A DNA stretch of 9,771 nt. It comes from Syntrophaceae bacterium (GTDB lineage: Bacteria; Desulfobacterota; Syntrophia; Syntrophales; UBA5619). The notes beneath the pieces were generated by a model, which did no database searches, was not told the DNA's origin, and saw only the letters and a program-made list of their open reading frames with translations. The stretch spans positions 1 to 9,771 of the forward strand of contig JAHFBU010000038.1 in NCBI GenBank assembly GCA_023249795.1, in the 5' to 3' direction. Shown piece after piece: positions 1-6,326 of this stretch; position 1 is the stretch's first letter; each line of letters starts with the position of its first letter. A program made the position numbers and the translations under genes.

Positions 1-881
1 GGACGCACCTCCTGGAGCAACTGATCCGTCTTTCGATCCCGTTTGCTGCGGATTTCGGCACCGAAACCTATGGCGTTGAAACCGGTTCGGCGGGCGATGA
101 TGCCGTCCAGATCGTTGAACGCCCCACCGCAGATAAAGAGGATATTGGTCGTGTCGATCTGAATAAATTCCTGCTGCGGATGTTTTCTGCCCCCCTTGGG
201 CGGGATGTTGGCCGTCGTTCCTTCAATGATCTTCAGCAGCGCCTGTTGGACCCCTTCACCTGAGACATCCCGCGTGATTGAGGGATTTCCCGATTTTTTG
301 GCGATCTTATCGATTTCATCGATATATACGATCCCCTTGGACGCCTTCTCGACATCATAATCGGCATTCTGGAGCAGGCTGAGAATAATGTTCTCCACAT
401 CCTCTCCGACATAGCCAGCCTCGGTCAGCGTGGTCGCGTCGGCGATCGTGAAGGGAACGTTCAAAATTCTGGCGAGGGTCTTCGCCAGAAGCGTCTTGCC
501 GGACCCGGTCGGTCCGATCAGCAGGATATTGCTTTTCTGGATATCGACCCCGCCCATGTCGATGGTGGAAAATAACCGCCGGTAGTGGTTGTAAACCGCC
601 ACGGACAGAACCATCTTCGCCCGTTCCTGCCCGATAACATACTGGTCCAGAAATTTCGAAATGTTCTTCGGTTCAGGAACCCCTTTGCGGAACGCTTCCG
701 CTCCCGGTTTCTCACGCGGCTGATCTTCGTCCACGATGCATCGGCACAGTTCGACGCACTCATCGCATATATAGGCCGTAGGGCCGGCAACAAGCTTCTT
801 GACCTCATTCTGACTCTTGCCGCAGAATGAACAGAACAGAAGCCCTCTCCCGTTCTGCGGTTCTCTTCCTTTTCTAACCAT
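1..881 (-). CDS. clpX: ClpX, ATP-dependent Clp protease ATP-binding (unfoldase) subunit, 3' end outside window
   Basis: This AAA+ unfoldase recognises tagged substrates, unfolds them and threads them into the ClpP chamber in the cytoplasm. About 293 of the usual ~420 residues are visible. The reading frame was followed from the ATG at 881 towards the window edge and I found no stop or frameshift in the parts decoded. The N-terminal zinc-binding domain has Cys17, Cys20, Cys39 and Cys42. Walker A is GPTGSGKT (123-130), pore loop 1 is GYVGED (156-161), and Walker B is IVYIDEID (184-191). An RKH loop (GGRKHPQQEF) follows, then an IGF loop (271-273), the tripeptide that docks onto ClpP. The start lies 23 nt after the clpP stop, with AGAGGG about 9 nt upstream as ribosome-binding site. 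The tig-clpP-clpX order supports co-expression with its protease partner. Only the C-terminal end, including sensor 2, lies outside the window. Confidence 0.97.
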   Translation of the reverse strand, partial: MVRKGREPQNGRGLLFCSFCGKSQNEVKKLVAGPTAYICDECVELCRCIVDEDQPREKPGAEAFRKGVPEPKNISKFLDQYVIGQERAKMVLSVAVYNHYRRLFSTIDMGGVDIQKSNILLIGPTGSGKTLLAKTLARILNVPFTIADATTLTEAGYVGEDVENIILSLLQNADYDVEKASKGIVYIDEIDKIAKKSGNPSITRDVSGEGVQQALLKIIEGTTANIPPKGGRKHPQQEFIQIDTTNILFICGGAFNDLDGIIARRTGFNAIGFGAEIRSKRDRKTDQLLQEVR

Positions 882-904
882 TCAATCGTACCCTCTTCAT
901 CTCG

Positions 905-1489
905 TCAAGTTCGCTTGACAATGATTTCATCGATGATGCCGTATTGTTTGGCCTGCTCGCAGGTCAGATAATAATCCCGTTCGGTGTCGGCCGCGATCTT
1001 TTCCAAAGGTTGGCCGGTCAGATGCGCCAGAATCTGATTCAGTTCGTCCTTCAACCGCAGGATTTCGCGAGCCTGGATGTCGATGTCGGTCGCCTGCCCC
1101 TGGAATCCTCCGAGAGGCTGGTGGATCAGGATTCGCGAATGGGGCAGCGCAAACCGCTTTCCCTTTTGACCCGCCGCGAGCAGGAGCGCGCCCATGCTCG
1201 CCGCCTGTCCCATGCAGACCGTACAGACGGCAGGCTTGATATACTGCATCGTATCGTAGATTGCCATCCCTGAACTGACATGGCCACCGGGGGTATTCAG
1301 ATAAAAGAAGATTTCCTTATCGGGATTGTCCGATTCCAGATAGAGCATCTGCGCGATGACAAGGTTCGCCACCTGATCGTCGATAGCCGTTCCGAGAAAG
1401 ATGATACGATCCTTGAGGAGTCTCGAATAGATGTCGAATGCTCTCTCCCCGCGGCCGTCCTGTTCAACCACCATAGGAACCAGATTCAT
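905..1489 (-). CDS. clpP: ClpP, ATP-dependent Clp protease proteolytic subunit
   Basis: This is a cytoplasmic serine peptidase that forms a double-heptamer barrel and degrades proteins fed in by ClpX. The 194-residue product has the usual length. The catalytic triad can be placed at Ser98 (GQAASMG, 94-100), His123 (HSRILIHQP) and Asp172 (ERDYYLT). The NTPGG motif is at 65-69, in the oxyanion region. The ATG start overlaps the tig stop as ATGA. A GGAGGGG ribosome-binding site lies just upstream, inside the last codons of tig, which suggests translational coupling. A short N-terminal propeptide is typical of the family, but its processing site cannot be fixed from the sequence. clpX follows 23 nt downstream. 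Confidence 0.98.
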   Translation of the reverse strand: MNLVPMVVEQDGRGERAFDIYSRLLKDRIIFLGTAIDDQVANLVIAQMLYLESDNPDKEIFFYLNTPGGHVSSGMAIYDTMQYIKPAVCTVCMGQAASMGALLLAAGQKGKRFALPHSRILIHQPLGGFQGQATDIDIQAREILRLKDELNQILAHLTGQPLEKIAADTERDYYLTCEQAKQYGIIDEIIVKRT

Positions 1490-2820
1490 TTCCCCTCCTC
1501 CAACATATTCTTCTTTTCGTTCTTTACGACGGTCACCTTCGCCTTTGCCTCCAGAAATTCATAGGTCTTCCGGTTCAGGATCTCGCTCCGGATGTTATCG
1601 ACCAAATCGTCTTTTTCAAGAGACTTCTTCAGTGCTTCATAATCCTGAGACCTCTGCGCGGCGATCTCCCGTATCTGCCGATCCACTTCGTCGTCGCCCA
1701 CGGTCAGCCCCTCTTTACCGGCAATCTCCTTAAGCAGAAGCATCGTTTTCACAATCTTGACGGCATCCTCCCGGAACCGATCATGCATCCTGAAACTGAG
1801 CTCGGCCGCTTTTTTCGGATCCATGCCTCTTGAAACCATTTGTCGCTGCATGTCGGACATCATGTAGTAGATCTGCCGCTCCACAAACGACTCCGGCACT
1901 TCAAAAGCATTCTTCTCCAAAAGCCGGTCGCTGATCTGCTTTTCGAACGCCGTTGAGATCTTGTGCCTCTCGGCCTCTTCCAGGTCTTTCCGGAGATCTT
2001 CCTTGAGGGCCTCCAGGGATTGATACCTCTCAAAATTCTTTACAAATTCCTCGTCGATCTCCGGCAGCTTTTTGACCCGTATGCCCTTGATGCTGACGGC
2101 AAATTCGACTTCTTTCCCGGCAAGATGTGCGGCGTGGTAGTCCTCCGGAAATCTGACGGCGACGGATTTTGTATCGCCCTTCCTCATGCCGGTGATCTGC
2201 TCCTCGAAACCGGGGATAAAGGTCTTGGATCCGATTTCAAGCAAATGGTTATCAGCCTTCAACTCCTTGAGCGGTTCGCCGTTAAGCGTACCCGCGAAAT
2301 CGAGGGTAACAAAATCTCCTTCGATAACTCCGCGGTCTTCACCCACCTCTTCCATCGTGGCAAACATTTGGCGGATTTCCTGCACTCTCGCTTCAAGGTC
2401 CTCCTCGGTCACGACCGGCTCTTCTTTCTCCAGCTCAAGACCAATGTAGTCCCTGGGTTCAACGGTGGGCTCCACCTCAACTGTCGCGGAAAAGGCAAAA
2501 TTCTTTTCCGTCTCGATTCCCTTCTGTTCGATCTCCGGCTGCATGACCGCCGGAATGGCCTTTTCCTGCAACGCCTCCCAGTAGTAGCGGTTCACCAGGT
2601 TGGAGACCGTCTCTTCCTCAGCCTCTTCCCGGTAATGCGCCTCGAGTATCTCCCGCGGAATCCGCCCGGGTCTGAACCCCTTGACCTTGGCCTTCTTCCC
2701 GACCTTTCGATAAACCGAGTCCAACTCGTTTTTTACCTCCGCCCAAGGGATGTCGAACGATAGCTTCTTCTTCACGGTGCTGATATCTTCAATCTTGACG
2801 GCGGAACTGTTGTCACTCAC
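1486..2820 (-). CDS. tig: Trigger factor, ribosome-associated chaperone and peptidyl-prolyl isomerase
   Basis: Trigger factor binds the ribosome near the exit tunnel and shields nascent chains. At 444 residues it has full family length. The N-terminal ribosome-binding domain (about 1-120) carries the signature loop GFRPGRIP at 48-55. A FKBP-like isomerase domain follows at about 168-248, including GDFVTLDF, FIPGFEEQ and GMRKGD. The helical chaperone C-terminal domain occupies the remainder and ends in a highly charged tail. The start is GTG at 2820-2818, chosen because AAAGGAG lies 9 nt upstream and the protein aligns with the family from there. Its stop overlaps the clpP start by ATGA. The gene begins 48 nt after tRNA-Leu with no terminator between, so transcription may enter from the tRNA promoter. 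Confidence 0.97.
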   Translation of the reverse strand: MSDNSSAVKIEDISTVKKKLSFDIPWAEVKNELDSVYRKVGKKAKVKGFRPGRIPREILEAHYREEAEEETVSNLVNRYYWEALQEKAIPAVMQPEIEQKGIETEKNFAFSATVEVEPTVEPRDYIGLELEKEEPVVTEEDLEARVQEIRQMFATMEEVGEDRGVIEGDFVTLDFAGTLNGEPLKELKADNHLLEIGSKTFIPGFEEQITGMRKGDTKSVAVRFPEDYHAAHLAGKEVEFAVSIKGIRVKKLPEIDEEFVKNFERYQSLEALKEDLRKDLEEAERHKISTAFEKQISDRLLEKNAFEVPESFVERQIYYMMSDMQRQMVSRGMDPKKAAELSFRMHDRFREDAVKIVKTMLLLKEIAGKEGLTVGDDEVDRQIREIAAQRSQDYEALKKSLEKDDLVDNIRSEILNRKTYEFLEAKAKVTVVKNEKKNMLEEGK

Positions 2821-2829
2821 GGCAATAGT

Positions 2830-2836
2830 CTCCTTT
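2830..2836 (-). promoter_or_regulatory. Ribosome-binding site of tig
   Basis: AAAGGAG on the minus strand lies 9 nt before the GTG start of trigger factor. It supports GTG as the initiation codon; I saw no better-placed ATG nearby. Confidence 0.8.
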
Positions 2837-2868
2837 TAAAATGCAAAATTTTCGGATTATTCTCTGAT

Positions 2869-2956
2869 TGGTGCGAGAGAGGGGAGTTGAACCCCTATCC
2901 GCTTAAGGCGGGCTGGATCCTAAATCCAGTGCGTCTACCAGTTCCGCCACTCTCGC
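2869..2956 (-). tRNA. tRNA-Leu, anticodon UAG
   Basis: Read on the minus strand, this folds as a type II tRNA. The acceptor stem GCGAGAG pairs with CTCTCGC and is followed by an encoded ACCA end. The anticodon stem CTGGA/TCCAG encloses the loop TTTAGGA, giving anticodon TAG, which reads CUA and other CUN leucine codons. A long variable arm (CCGC/GCGG) is present, as expected for leucine tRNA. The T arm is AGGGG/CCCCT around TTCAACT. This is a normal sense tRNA: anticodon UAG pairs with CUA, not with the amber codon UAG. It has a good promoter just upstream and lies 48 nt before tig. Confidence 0.97.
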
Positions 2957-2975
2957 AGGGTAGAAGCGCATTCGT

Positions 2976-3004
2976 AATAAACACATTGCCCCGCCGATTG
3001 TCAA
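2976..3004 (-). promoter_or_regulatory. Sigma70-like promoter for tRNA-Leu (and possibly tig-clpP-clpX)
   Basis: On the minus strand a perfect -35 TTGACA (3004-2999) is followed by a 17 nt spacer and TTTATT (2981-2976), a 4/6 match to the -10 consensus. Initiation would fall about 10-13 nt before the tRNA 5' end at 2956. The promoter lies downstream of the tRNA-Pro terminator, so it begins a separate transcription unit. Confidence 0.65.
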
Positions 3005-3037
3005 CATCCATTATCAGAGAAATCTCCGGCAACATAT

Positions 3038-3063
3038 TAAAAAAACCGCCTGTTCGGCGGTTT
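3038..3063 (-). terminator. Intrinsic terminator after tRNA-Pro
   Basis: On the minus strand AAACCGCC (3063-3056) pairs with GGCGGTTT (3050-3043) around a 5 nt loop, and a run of T follows (through about 3039). It lies just past the 3' end of tRNA-Pro at 3072, so it should end that transcript before the tRNA-Leu promoter. Confidence 0.85.
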
Positions 3064-3071
3064 ATTTCAAT

Positions 3072-3148
3072 TGGTCGGGGCGAGTGGATTTGAACCACCG
3101 GCCCTCTGAACCCCATTCAGATACGCTACCAGACTGCGCCACGCCCCG
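3072..3148 (-). tRNA. tRNA-Pro, anticodon GGG
   Basis: The minus strand gives a 77 nt cloverleaf. The acceptor stem CGGGGCG pairs with CGCCCCG and is followed by encoded ACCA. The anticodon stem TCTGA/TCAGA encloses ATGGGGT, giving anticodon GGG for proline CCC/CCU codons. The T arm is GGTGG/CCACT around TTCAAAT, with one G-T wobble. A C at position 1 of the acceptor is characteristic of bacterial proline tRNA. It is followed by an intrinsic terminator, so it is probably a single-gene transcript. Confidence 0.97.
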
Positions 3149-3173
3149 ACATGAATCAACTCAAGTGTTCGGG

Positions 3174-3203
3174 GTCCTACCACCAATTTCGTCACCCTGT
3201 CAA
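3174..3203 (-). promoter_or_regulatory. Possible promoter for tRNA-Pro
   Basis: On the minus strand a perfect TTGACA (3203-3198) is followed after 18 nt by TAGGAC (3179-3174), only a 3/6 match to the -10 consensus. The distance to the tRNA 5' end (25 nt) is plausible. The -35 is convincing and the -10 is weak. Confidence 0.4.
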
Positions 3204-3223
3204 GGACAATGAGATAAAATGAC

Positions 3224-3252
3224 TTGAATTAATCAAATGAATCACGTATATT
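3224..3252 (+). promoter_or_regulatory. Sigma70-like promoter for the lytic transglycosylase gene
   Basis: TTGAAT (3224-3229) and TATATT (3247-3252, a 5/6 match to TATAAT) are separated by the ideal 17 nt. Transcription would begin near 3258-3260. That leaves almost no leader for an ATG at 3262 and about 48 nt for the ATG at 3307. It lies back to back with the tRNA-Pro -35 on the other strand. Confidence 0.65.
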
Positions 3253-3306
3253 TCAAACGCAATGTTGGAAAATATGTCGATCGGAAAGAAAGTTTTGGAC
3301 CAAACG

Positions 3307-3906
3307 ATGCGCAAACACGACTTCTCCTTTGTACTTGTGCTGACCCTGCTATTTCTCATGGTCACCGTATGCCATGCGGATATCTACAAATACGTGGATG
3401 AAGAGGGGGTGATCCATCTGACCAATGTCCCCACAGAACCCGACATCCCCTATGTCCTGGTCCTGAGGGAAAAGCGCGTCCTGTTTCAGACGAAGGGTGA
3501 TATCGGCCTTTACGATGATCTGATTACCCGCGCCTCGGAAAAATACCGGGTCGACTCGGCCCTGGTCAAGGCCGTCATCAAGGCGGAATCGAATTTCAAT
3601 CACAAGGCTGTTTCACCCGTCGGCGCGCGGGGTCTGATGCAACTCATGCCGGCCACGGCGGCATCGCTTCAAGTCAAGGATTCCTTTCATCCCGAAAACA
3701 ACATTGACGGCGGCGTCCGCTACCTCCGTTACCTCATGAACATCTTCAATGGCAACCTCCCTCTCGTGCTGGCTGCCTACAACGCGGGCGAAAATGCCGT
3801 CATCCGCTACAACAATCGCATACCTCCGTATCGGGAAACGCAAACCTACGTAAAACGCGTCCTGACTTATCTGGAAGGGTACAGCGAGAGAAACGGCACC
3901 CCGTAA
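3307..3906 (+). CDS. Secreted lytic murein transglycosylase with N-terminal DUF4124 module (SLT domain)
   Basis: The product is predicted to cleave peptidoglycan glycan strands with formation of 1,6-anhydro-muramic ends in the periplasm. From the ATG at 3307 it is 199 residues. Residues 1-24 form a signal peptide (charged start, hydrophobic core LVLTLLFLMV, likely cut after VCHA). A short DUF4124-like module (DIYKYVDEEGVIHLTN) follows. The SLT domain then has the family motifs: catalytic Glu in KAESNF (about residue 94), GLMQLMP, AAYNAG, and the C-terminal YRETQTYV. The frame is open back to ATG codons at 3262 and 3274. The start at 3307 is preferred because the signal peptide begins there and the promoter predicts transcription starting near 3259. 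The ribosome-binding site is weak at all three starts. It is the only plus-strand gene, divergent from tRNA-Pro and convergent with the comEA-like gene. Its substrate preference and partner proteins cannot be told. Confidence 0.9.
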   Translation: MRKHDFSFVLVLTLLFLMVTVCHADIYKYVDEEGVIHLTNVPTEPDIPYVLVLREKRVLFQTKGDIGLYDDLITRASEKYRVDSALVKAVIKAESNFNHKAVSPVGARGLMQLMPATAASLQVKDSFHPENNIDGGVRYLRYLMNIFNGNLPLVLAAYNAGENAVIRYNNRIPPYRETQTYVKRVLTYLEGYSERNGTP

Positions 3907-4037
3907 TACCAATTCCAGTTCGAAGCGCTATCTCCGTCAGCCGCGTCGCGTCGTCTCCTCGACATTCGATCGATTTATGCCTGAGTCGCTTCTTCGACGT
4001 CACCTCGATACCTCTTTGATTTGGGACCGGAACGAGA
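3907..4037. other. Convergent intergenic spacer
   Basis: These 131 nt separate two genes that end facing each other. I see no convincing open reading frame and no hairpin with a T-tract on either strand, so termination here is not explained by an obvious intrinsic terminator. Confidence 0.5.
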
Positions 4038-4607
4038 TTAATTGGGACGCAGTTCTACGGTGAGATGCTTCCTGAGACGCATGAGCCTCTTTTCCTTGAT
4101 TCCGGGTATCGCCATGAGTTCCGAAAGCTCCCGGAATCCCCCCCGTTGTTTGCGCAACTGGATGATCCTTTGAGCCGTTTTTTCACCAATGCCGGGAACC
4201 AGCACAAGGTCCGCCTCCGAGGCATGATTGATGTTGATCGGCAAGCCCAAGGCCAGCCTCCTTGCGGCGTCCATCTCCCCCCTTTTCACTTCCCCCCGAC
4301 CGGAGATCGCCAGAACCGACCCGGCGGAAACCCGTCCGCCTTCACTTTTATCCCCTTTGCGGATTACCGGCATTGCCGTAATTTGGCGCGCGTTCTCGAC
4401 TGTGGTTTCTTCAGGCAGAAAATATATTCCCTCCCTTCCAGGATCACCTGCGACCTCAACGGCCATCGTTCCCGGCTCCTGGTTTCCCCAAAGGGCGGGC
4501 AATTCCCGAGCCGGGTACCGGGCGCTGACGAGAAGAACCCCATACAGGGTTAGAGAGACCATCAGGAGCGCCAGCGCGCCCAGAGTCTGTCCCTCGGAAA
4601 TCCGCAT
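4038..4607 (-). CDS. ComEA-like membrane-anchored helix-hairpin-helix protein with SLBB-like domain
   Basis: The 189-residue product has one N-terminal membrane segment (about 10-28). A region at about 48-122 resembles the SLBB beta-grasp fold (VEVAGDPGREGIYFLPEETT). The C-terminal double helix-hairpin-helix domain (124-183) includes ININHASEADLVLVPGIGEKTA and MAIPGIKEKRL. This architecture is that of ComEA, the DNA receptor of natural transformation. Such proteins also occur in bacteria not known to be competent, so a DNA-binding role at the outer face of the membrane is inferred rather than shown. The ATG start shares one base with the lysC stop (TGATG), and AGGAG lies about 6 nt upstream, so it is translationally coupled to lysC. 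No other competence gene is in view, hence no gene symbol is given. Confidence 0.82.
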   Translation of the reverse strand: MRISEGQTLGALALLMVSLTLYGVLLVSARYPARELPALWGNQEPGTMAVEVAGDPGREGIYFLPEETTVENARQITAMPVIRKGDKSEGGRVSAGSVLAISGRGEVKRGEMDAARRLALGLPININHASEADLVLVPGIGEKTAQRIIQLRKQRGGFRELSELMAIPGIKEKRLMRLRKHLTVELRPN

Positions 4608-5089
4608 CAGGACTCCTCTCCCAGACAGAAGGCGTCGTGCAGAACCGTCACGGCCAGTTCCGTGTACTTTGCCTCCACCACACAGGAGATCTTGATCTCG
4701 GAGGTGCTGATCATCATGATGTTGATCCCTTCATGGGCGAGCGTCTCGAACATCTTGGCGGCCACCCCGGAGTGGCTGATCATGCCGACACCGATAATCG
4801 ATACCTTCGCCACATTGTCGTCAATCTCCACTTTTTCCGCGCCGACCTCTTTGGCGACCTCGGAAACGATCCGTGTCGCTTCGCGGATATCCTTTCGGGA
4901 GACGGTAAACGTCAGATCCGTGTGTCCCAGAATACTTGCATTCTGGATGATCATATCCACGACGATGTTATGTTCCGAAAGGGGCGTAATCAGACGGGCC
5001 GCCACGCCGGGCCGATCCGGAACATGAACCACCGTGATTTTTGCCTGATCCCGGTCGTAGGTCACTCCGGCCACAACTTCCTTTTCCAT
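4607..5089 (-). CDS. lysC: Predicted aspartokinase beta subunit from an internal in-frame start in lysC
   Basis: An internal ATG (codon 247 of lysC, 5089-5087) is preceded by GGGAGGA with GGAGG 8 nt away, as good a ribosome-binding site as that of lysC itself. It would yield a 160-residue protein made only of the two ACT domains, beginning MEKEVVAGVTYD. In Bacillus subtilis and Corynebacterium glutamicum, lysC is known to produce a separate regulatory beta subunit from an internal start at the same place in the protein, with a similar beginning. Production here is inferred from position and ribosome-binding site and has not been shown. Confidence 0.6.
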   Translation of the reverse strand: MEKEVVAGVTYDRDQAKITVVHVPDRPGVAARLITPLSEHNIVVDMIIQNASILGHTDLTFTVSRKDIREATRIVSEVAKEVGAEKVEIDDNVAKVSIIGVGMISHSGVAAKMFETLAHEGINIMMISTSEIKISCVVEAKYTELAVTVLHDAFCLGEES

Positions 5090-5827
5090 ATCCTTATCCT
5101 CCCTGGTGACCAATGTTCCGCCTTCATCCGTAAACGAGGATCTGACACACACCGGAACATTGTATTTTTTTGCAAGTTCGACGGAACGCGGCTGGAGCAC
5201 CTTTGCTCCGGCCCTGGCCATCTCCAACATCTCGTCGTAGGTGATCCTGTCCAGCCTTCGGGCGTTGCCGCAGATGTTCGGGTCGGTCGTGTACACGCCA
5301 TCCACGTCGGTGTAGATATCGCAGACATCGGCCTGAAGCGCCGCAGCCAGAGCCACAGCACTGGTGTCCGACCCGCCCCGCCCCAGCGTGGTGATGTTGT
5401 TTTCCTCATCCACCCCCTGGAAGCCGGCCACGACCGCGATTCCTCCCTGTTGCAACTCCTTGCGGATCGCCTCCGTCCCCACCTCCAGAATGCGGGCCTT
5501 TTTAAAGGCATTGTCGGTATTGACCGGGACCTGAAATCCGAGGAAGGACTTCGCCCGATGCCCCATCGCTTTGAGTATGATCGCAAGCAATGCAACCGTG
5601 ATCTGTTCGCCCGTGGAAACCAGCGAATCGCACTCCCGGGGATCGGGTTCGTCCGCCGCCTTCTGCGCAAGCTGGAGCAGGCGATCGGTCTCACCGGACA
5701 TCGCCGAGAGGACAACGACGACGTCGTTTCCCTCTTCCTTGGTCCGGATTACCTTCTTTGCCACGTTCGCGATCTTTTCGATATTACCGACGGACGTGCC
5801 GCCATATTTCTGAACCACAAGAGCCAT
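4607..5827 (-). CDS. lysC: Aspartate kinase (aspartokinase) with two C-terminal ACT domains
   Basis: This enzyme phosphorylates aspartate with ATP, the first step towards lysine, threonine, methionine and diaminopimelate. The 406-residue protein matches the monofunctional lysC-type family length. The kinase domain (about 1-245) contains KYGGTS (7-12), STGEQ (71-75), GRGGSDTSA (149-157) and YTDVDGVYTTDP (172-183). Two ACT domains at about 262-325 and 342-400 should bind lysine and/or threonine for feedback control. The ATG start is 3 nt after the tsaE stop, and GAAGGAGGA lies about 8 nt upstream. A strong internal ribosome-binding site precedes Met247 (see separate entry), suggesting an alpha2beta2 enzyme. 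The gene shares its reading frame with tsaE and overlaps the next gene by one base. The amino acid that inhibits it cannot be read from the sequence. Confidence 0.97.
   Translation of the reverse strand: MALVVQKYGGTSVGNIEKIANVAKKVIRTKEEGNDVVVVLSAMSGETDRLLQLAQKAADEPDPRECDSLVSTGEQITVALLAIILKAMGHRAKSFLGFQVPVNTDNAFKKARILEVGTEAIRKELQQGGIAVVAGFQGVDEENNITTLGRGGSDTSAVALAAALQADVCDIYTDVDGVYTTDPNICGNARRLDRITYDEMLEMARAGAKVLQPRSVELAKKYNVPVCVRSSFTDEGGTLVTREDKDMEKEVVAGVTYDRDQAKITVVHVPDRPGVAARLITPLSEHNIVVDMIIQNASILGHTDLTFTVSRKDIREATRIVSEVAKEVGAEKVEIDDNVAKVSIIGVGMISHSGVAAKMFETLAHEGINIMMISTSEIKISCVVEAKYTELAVTVLHDAFCLGEES
5087..5103 (-). promoter_or_regulatory. Internal ribosome-binding site and start codon in lysC
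   Basis: The minus strand reads GGGAGGATAAGGATATG. The SD core GGAGG (5102-5098) is spaced 8 nt from the in-frame ATG at the junction of the kinase and ACT domains. Confidence 0.65.
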
Positions 5828-5830
5828 CTG

Positions 5831-6325
5831 CTAACATCCTCCTTCTTTGAGGGCCTTCTCCCAGAAGCCGATTCGGTCCCGGCCACCGGAGAGTTCTATT
5901 CTTCTCACCTTCTCTTCCAGATAGGTCAGCATGACAAACAGCGCATCGGCCGGAATGGCTTCCCGCACCTTCTCCGCCCATTCGATGACCATGACGCCCC
6001 CGCCGGACAGATATTCACTGTACCCCATTTCGTCAAGATCATCGCATCCGTTCAGACGATAGAGATCCAGATGATAAAGCATCATCCGCCGTCCCGGGTA
6101 CTCATTGATGAGCGTAAAGGTGGGCGAGGTGACCGAATAGTTCTTTGAAACGCCGAGCCCGCTGGCGATTCCCTGGGTCAGGCAGGTCTTGCCTGAACCC
6201 AGCTCTCCGGTCAGGGCGACGACGTCCCCAGCCCGAAGACCATCCGCCAGAGTTTGTCCGATCCGGAAGGTCTCCTCAGGGCTTGTCGATAACAGAACGA
6301 TAACCGATCGCTCGCCTGGAATCAT
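5831..6325 (-). CDS. tsaE: TsaE, tRNA N6-threonylcarbamoyladenosine biosynthesis ATPase
   Basis: TsaE is a small P-loop ATPase that works with TsaB and TsaD to place the t6A modification on A37 of ANN-decoding tRNAs in the cytoplasm. The 164-residue product has the usual length. Walker A is GELGSGKT (40-47). The family motifs SPTF (67-70), HLDLYR (85-90) and IEWAE (114-118) are all present. The ATG begins 1 nt after the folP TAA stop, with a modest GAGGG upstream. The stop is TAG followed by CAG and then the lysC ATG in the same frame. It shares the operon with tilS, another tRNA-modification gene, though tsaB and tsaD are not in this window. Confidence 0.95.
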   Translation of the reverse strand: MIPGERSVIVLLSTSPEETFRIGQTLADGLRAGDVVALTGELGSGKTCLTQGIASGLGVSKNYSVTSPTFTLINEYPGRRMMLYHLDLYRLNGCDDLDEMGYSEYLSGGGVMVIEWAEKVREAIPADALFVMLTYLEEKVRRIELSGGRDRIGFWEKALKEGGC

Positions 6326-6326
6326 G

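Noticed and set aside
518..808. A minus-strand open frame inside clpX suggesting a frameshift
   Set aside because: The clpX frame was decoded from 881 through the zinc domain, Walker A, Walker B and IGF loop without a break; this other frame is a shadow.
1963..2763. A 266-residue plus-strand open frame opposite tig
   Set aside because: It lies entirely antisense to a full-length trigger factor with all its domains and has no supporting motif or ribosome-binding site that I recognise.
2821..2868. Terminator between tRNA-Leu and tig
   Set aside because: The only pairing is A/T-only (AAAAT/ATTTT) without a GC stem, so it is too weak to call.
2869..2956. tRNA with anticodon UAG as an amber suppressor
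   Set aside because: Anticodon UAG reads CUA (leucine). An amber suppressor would need CUA. The long variable arm fits ordinary tRNA-Leu.
3907..4037. Bidirectional terminator in the convergent spacer
   Set aside because: The possible pairing of GAAGCG with CGCTTC spans about 70 nt and lacks a T-tract on either side.
4637..6148. A 503-residue plus-strand open frame opposite lysC and tsaE
   Set aside because: It is antisense to two clearly conserved genes, has a composition rich in His/Arg typical of a reverse-frame shadow, and shows no recognisable domain.
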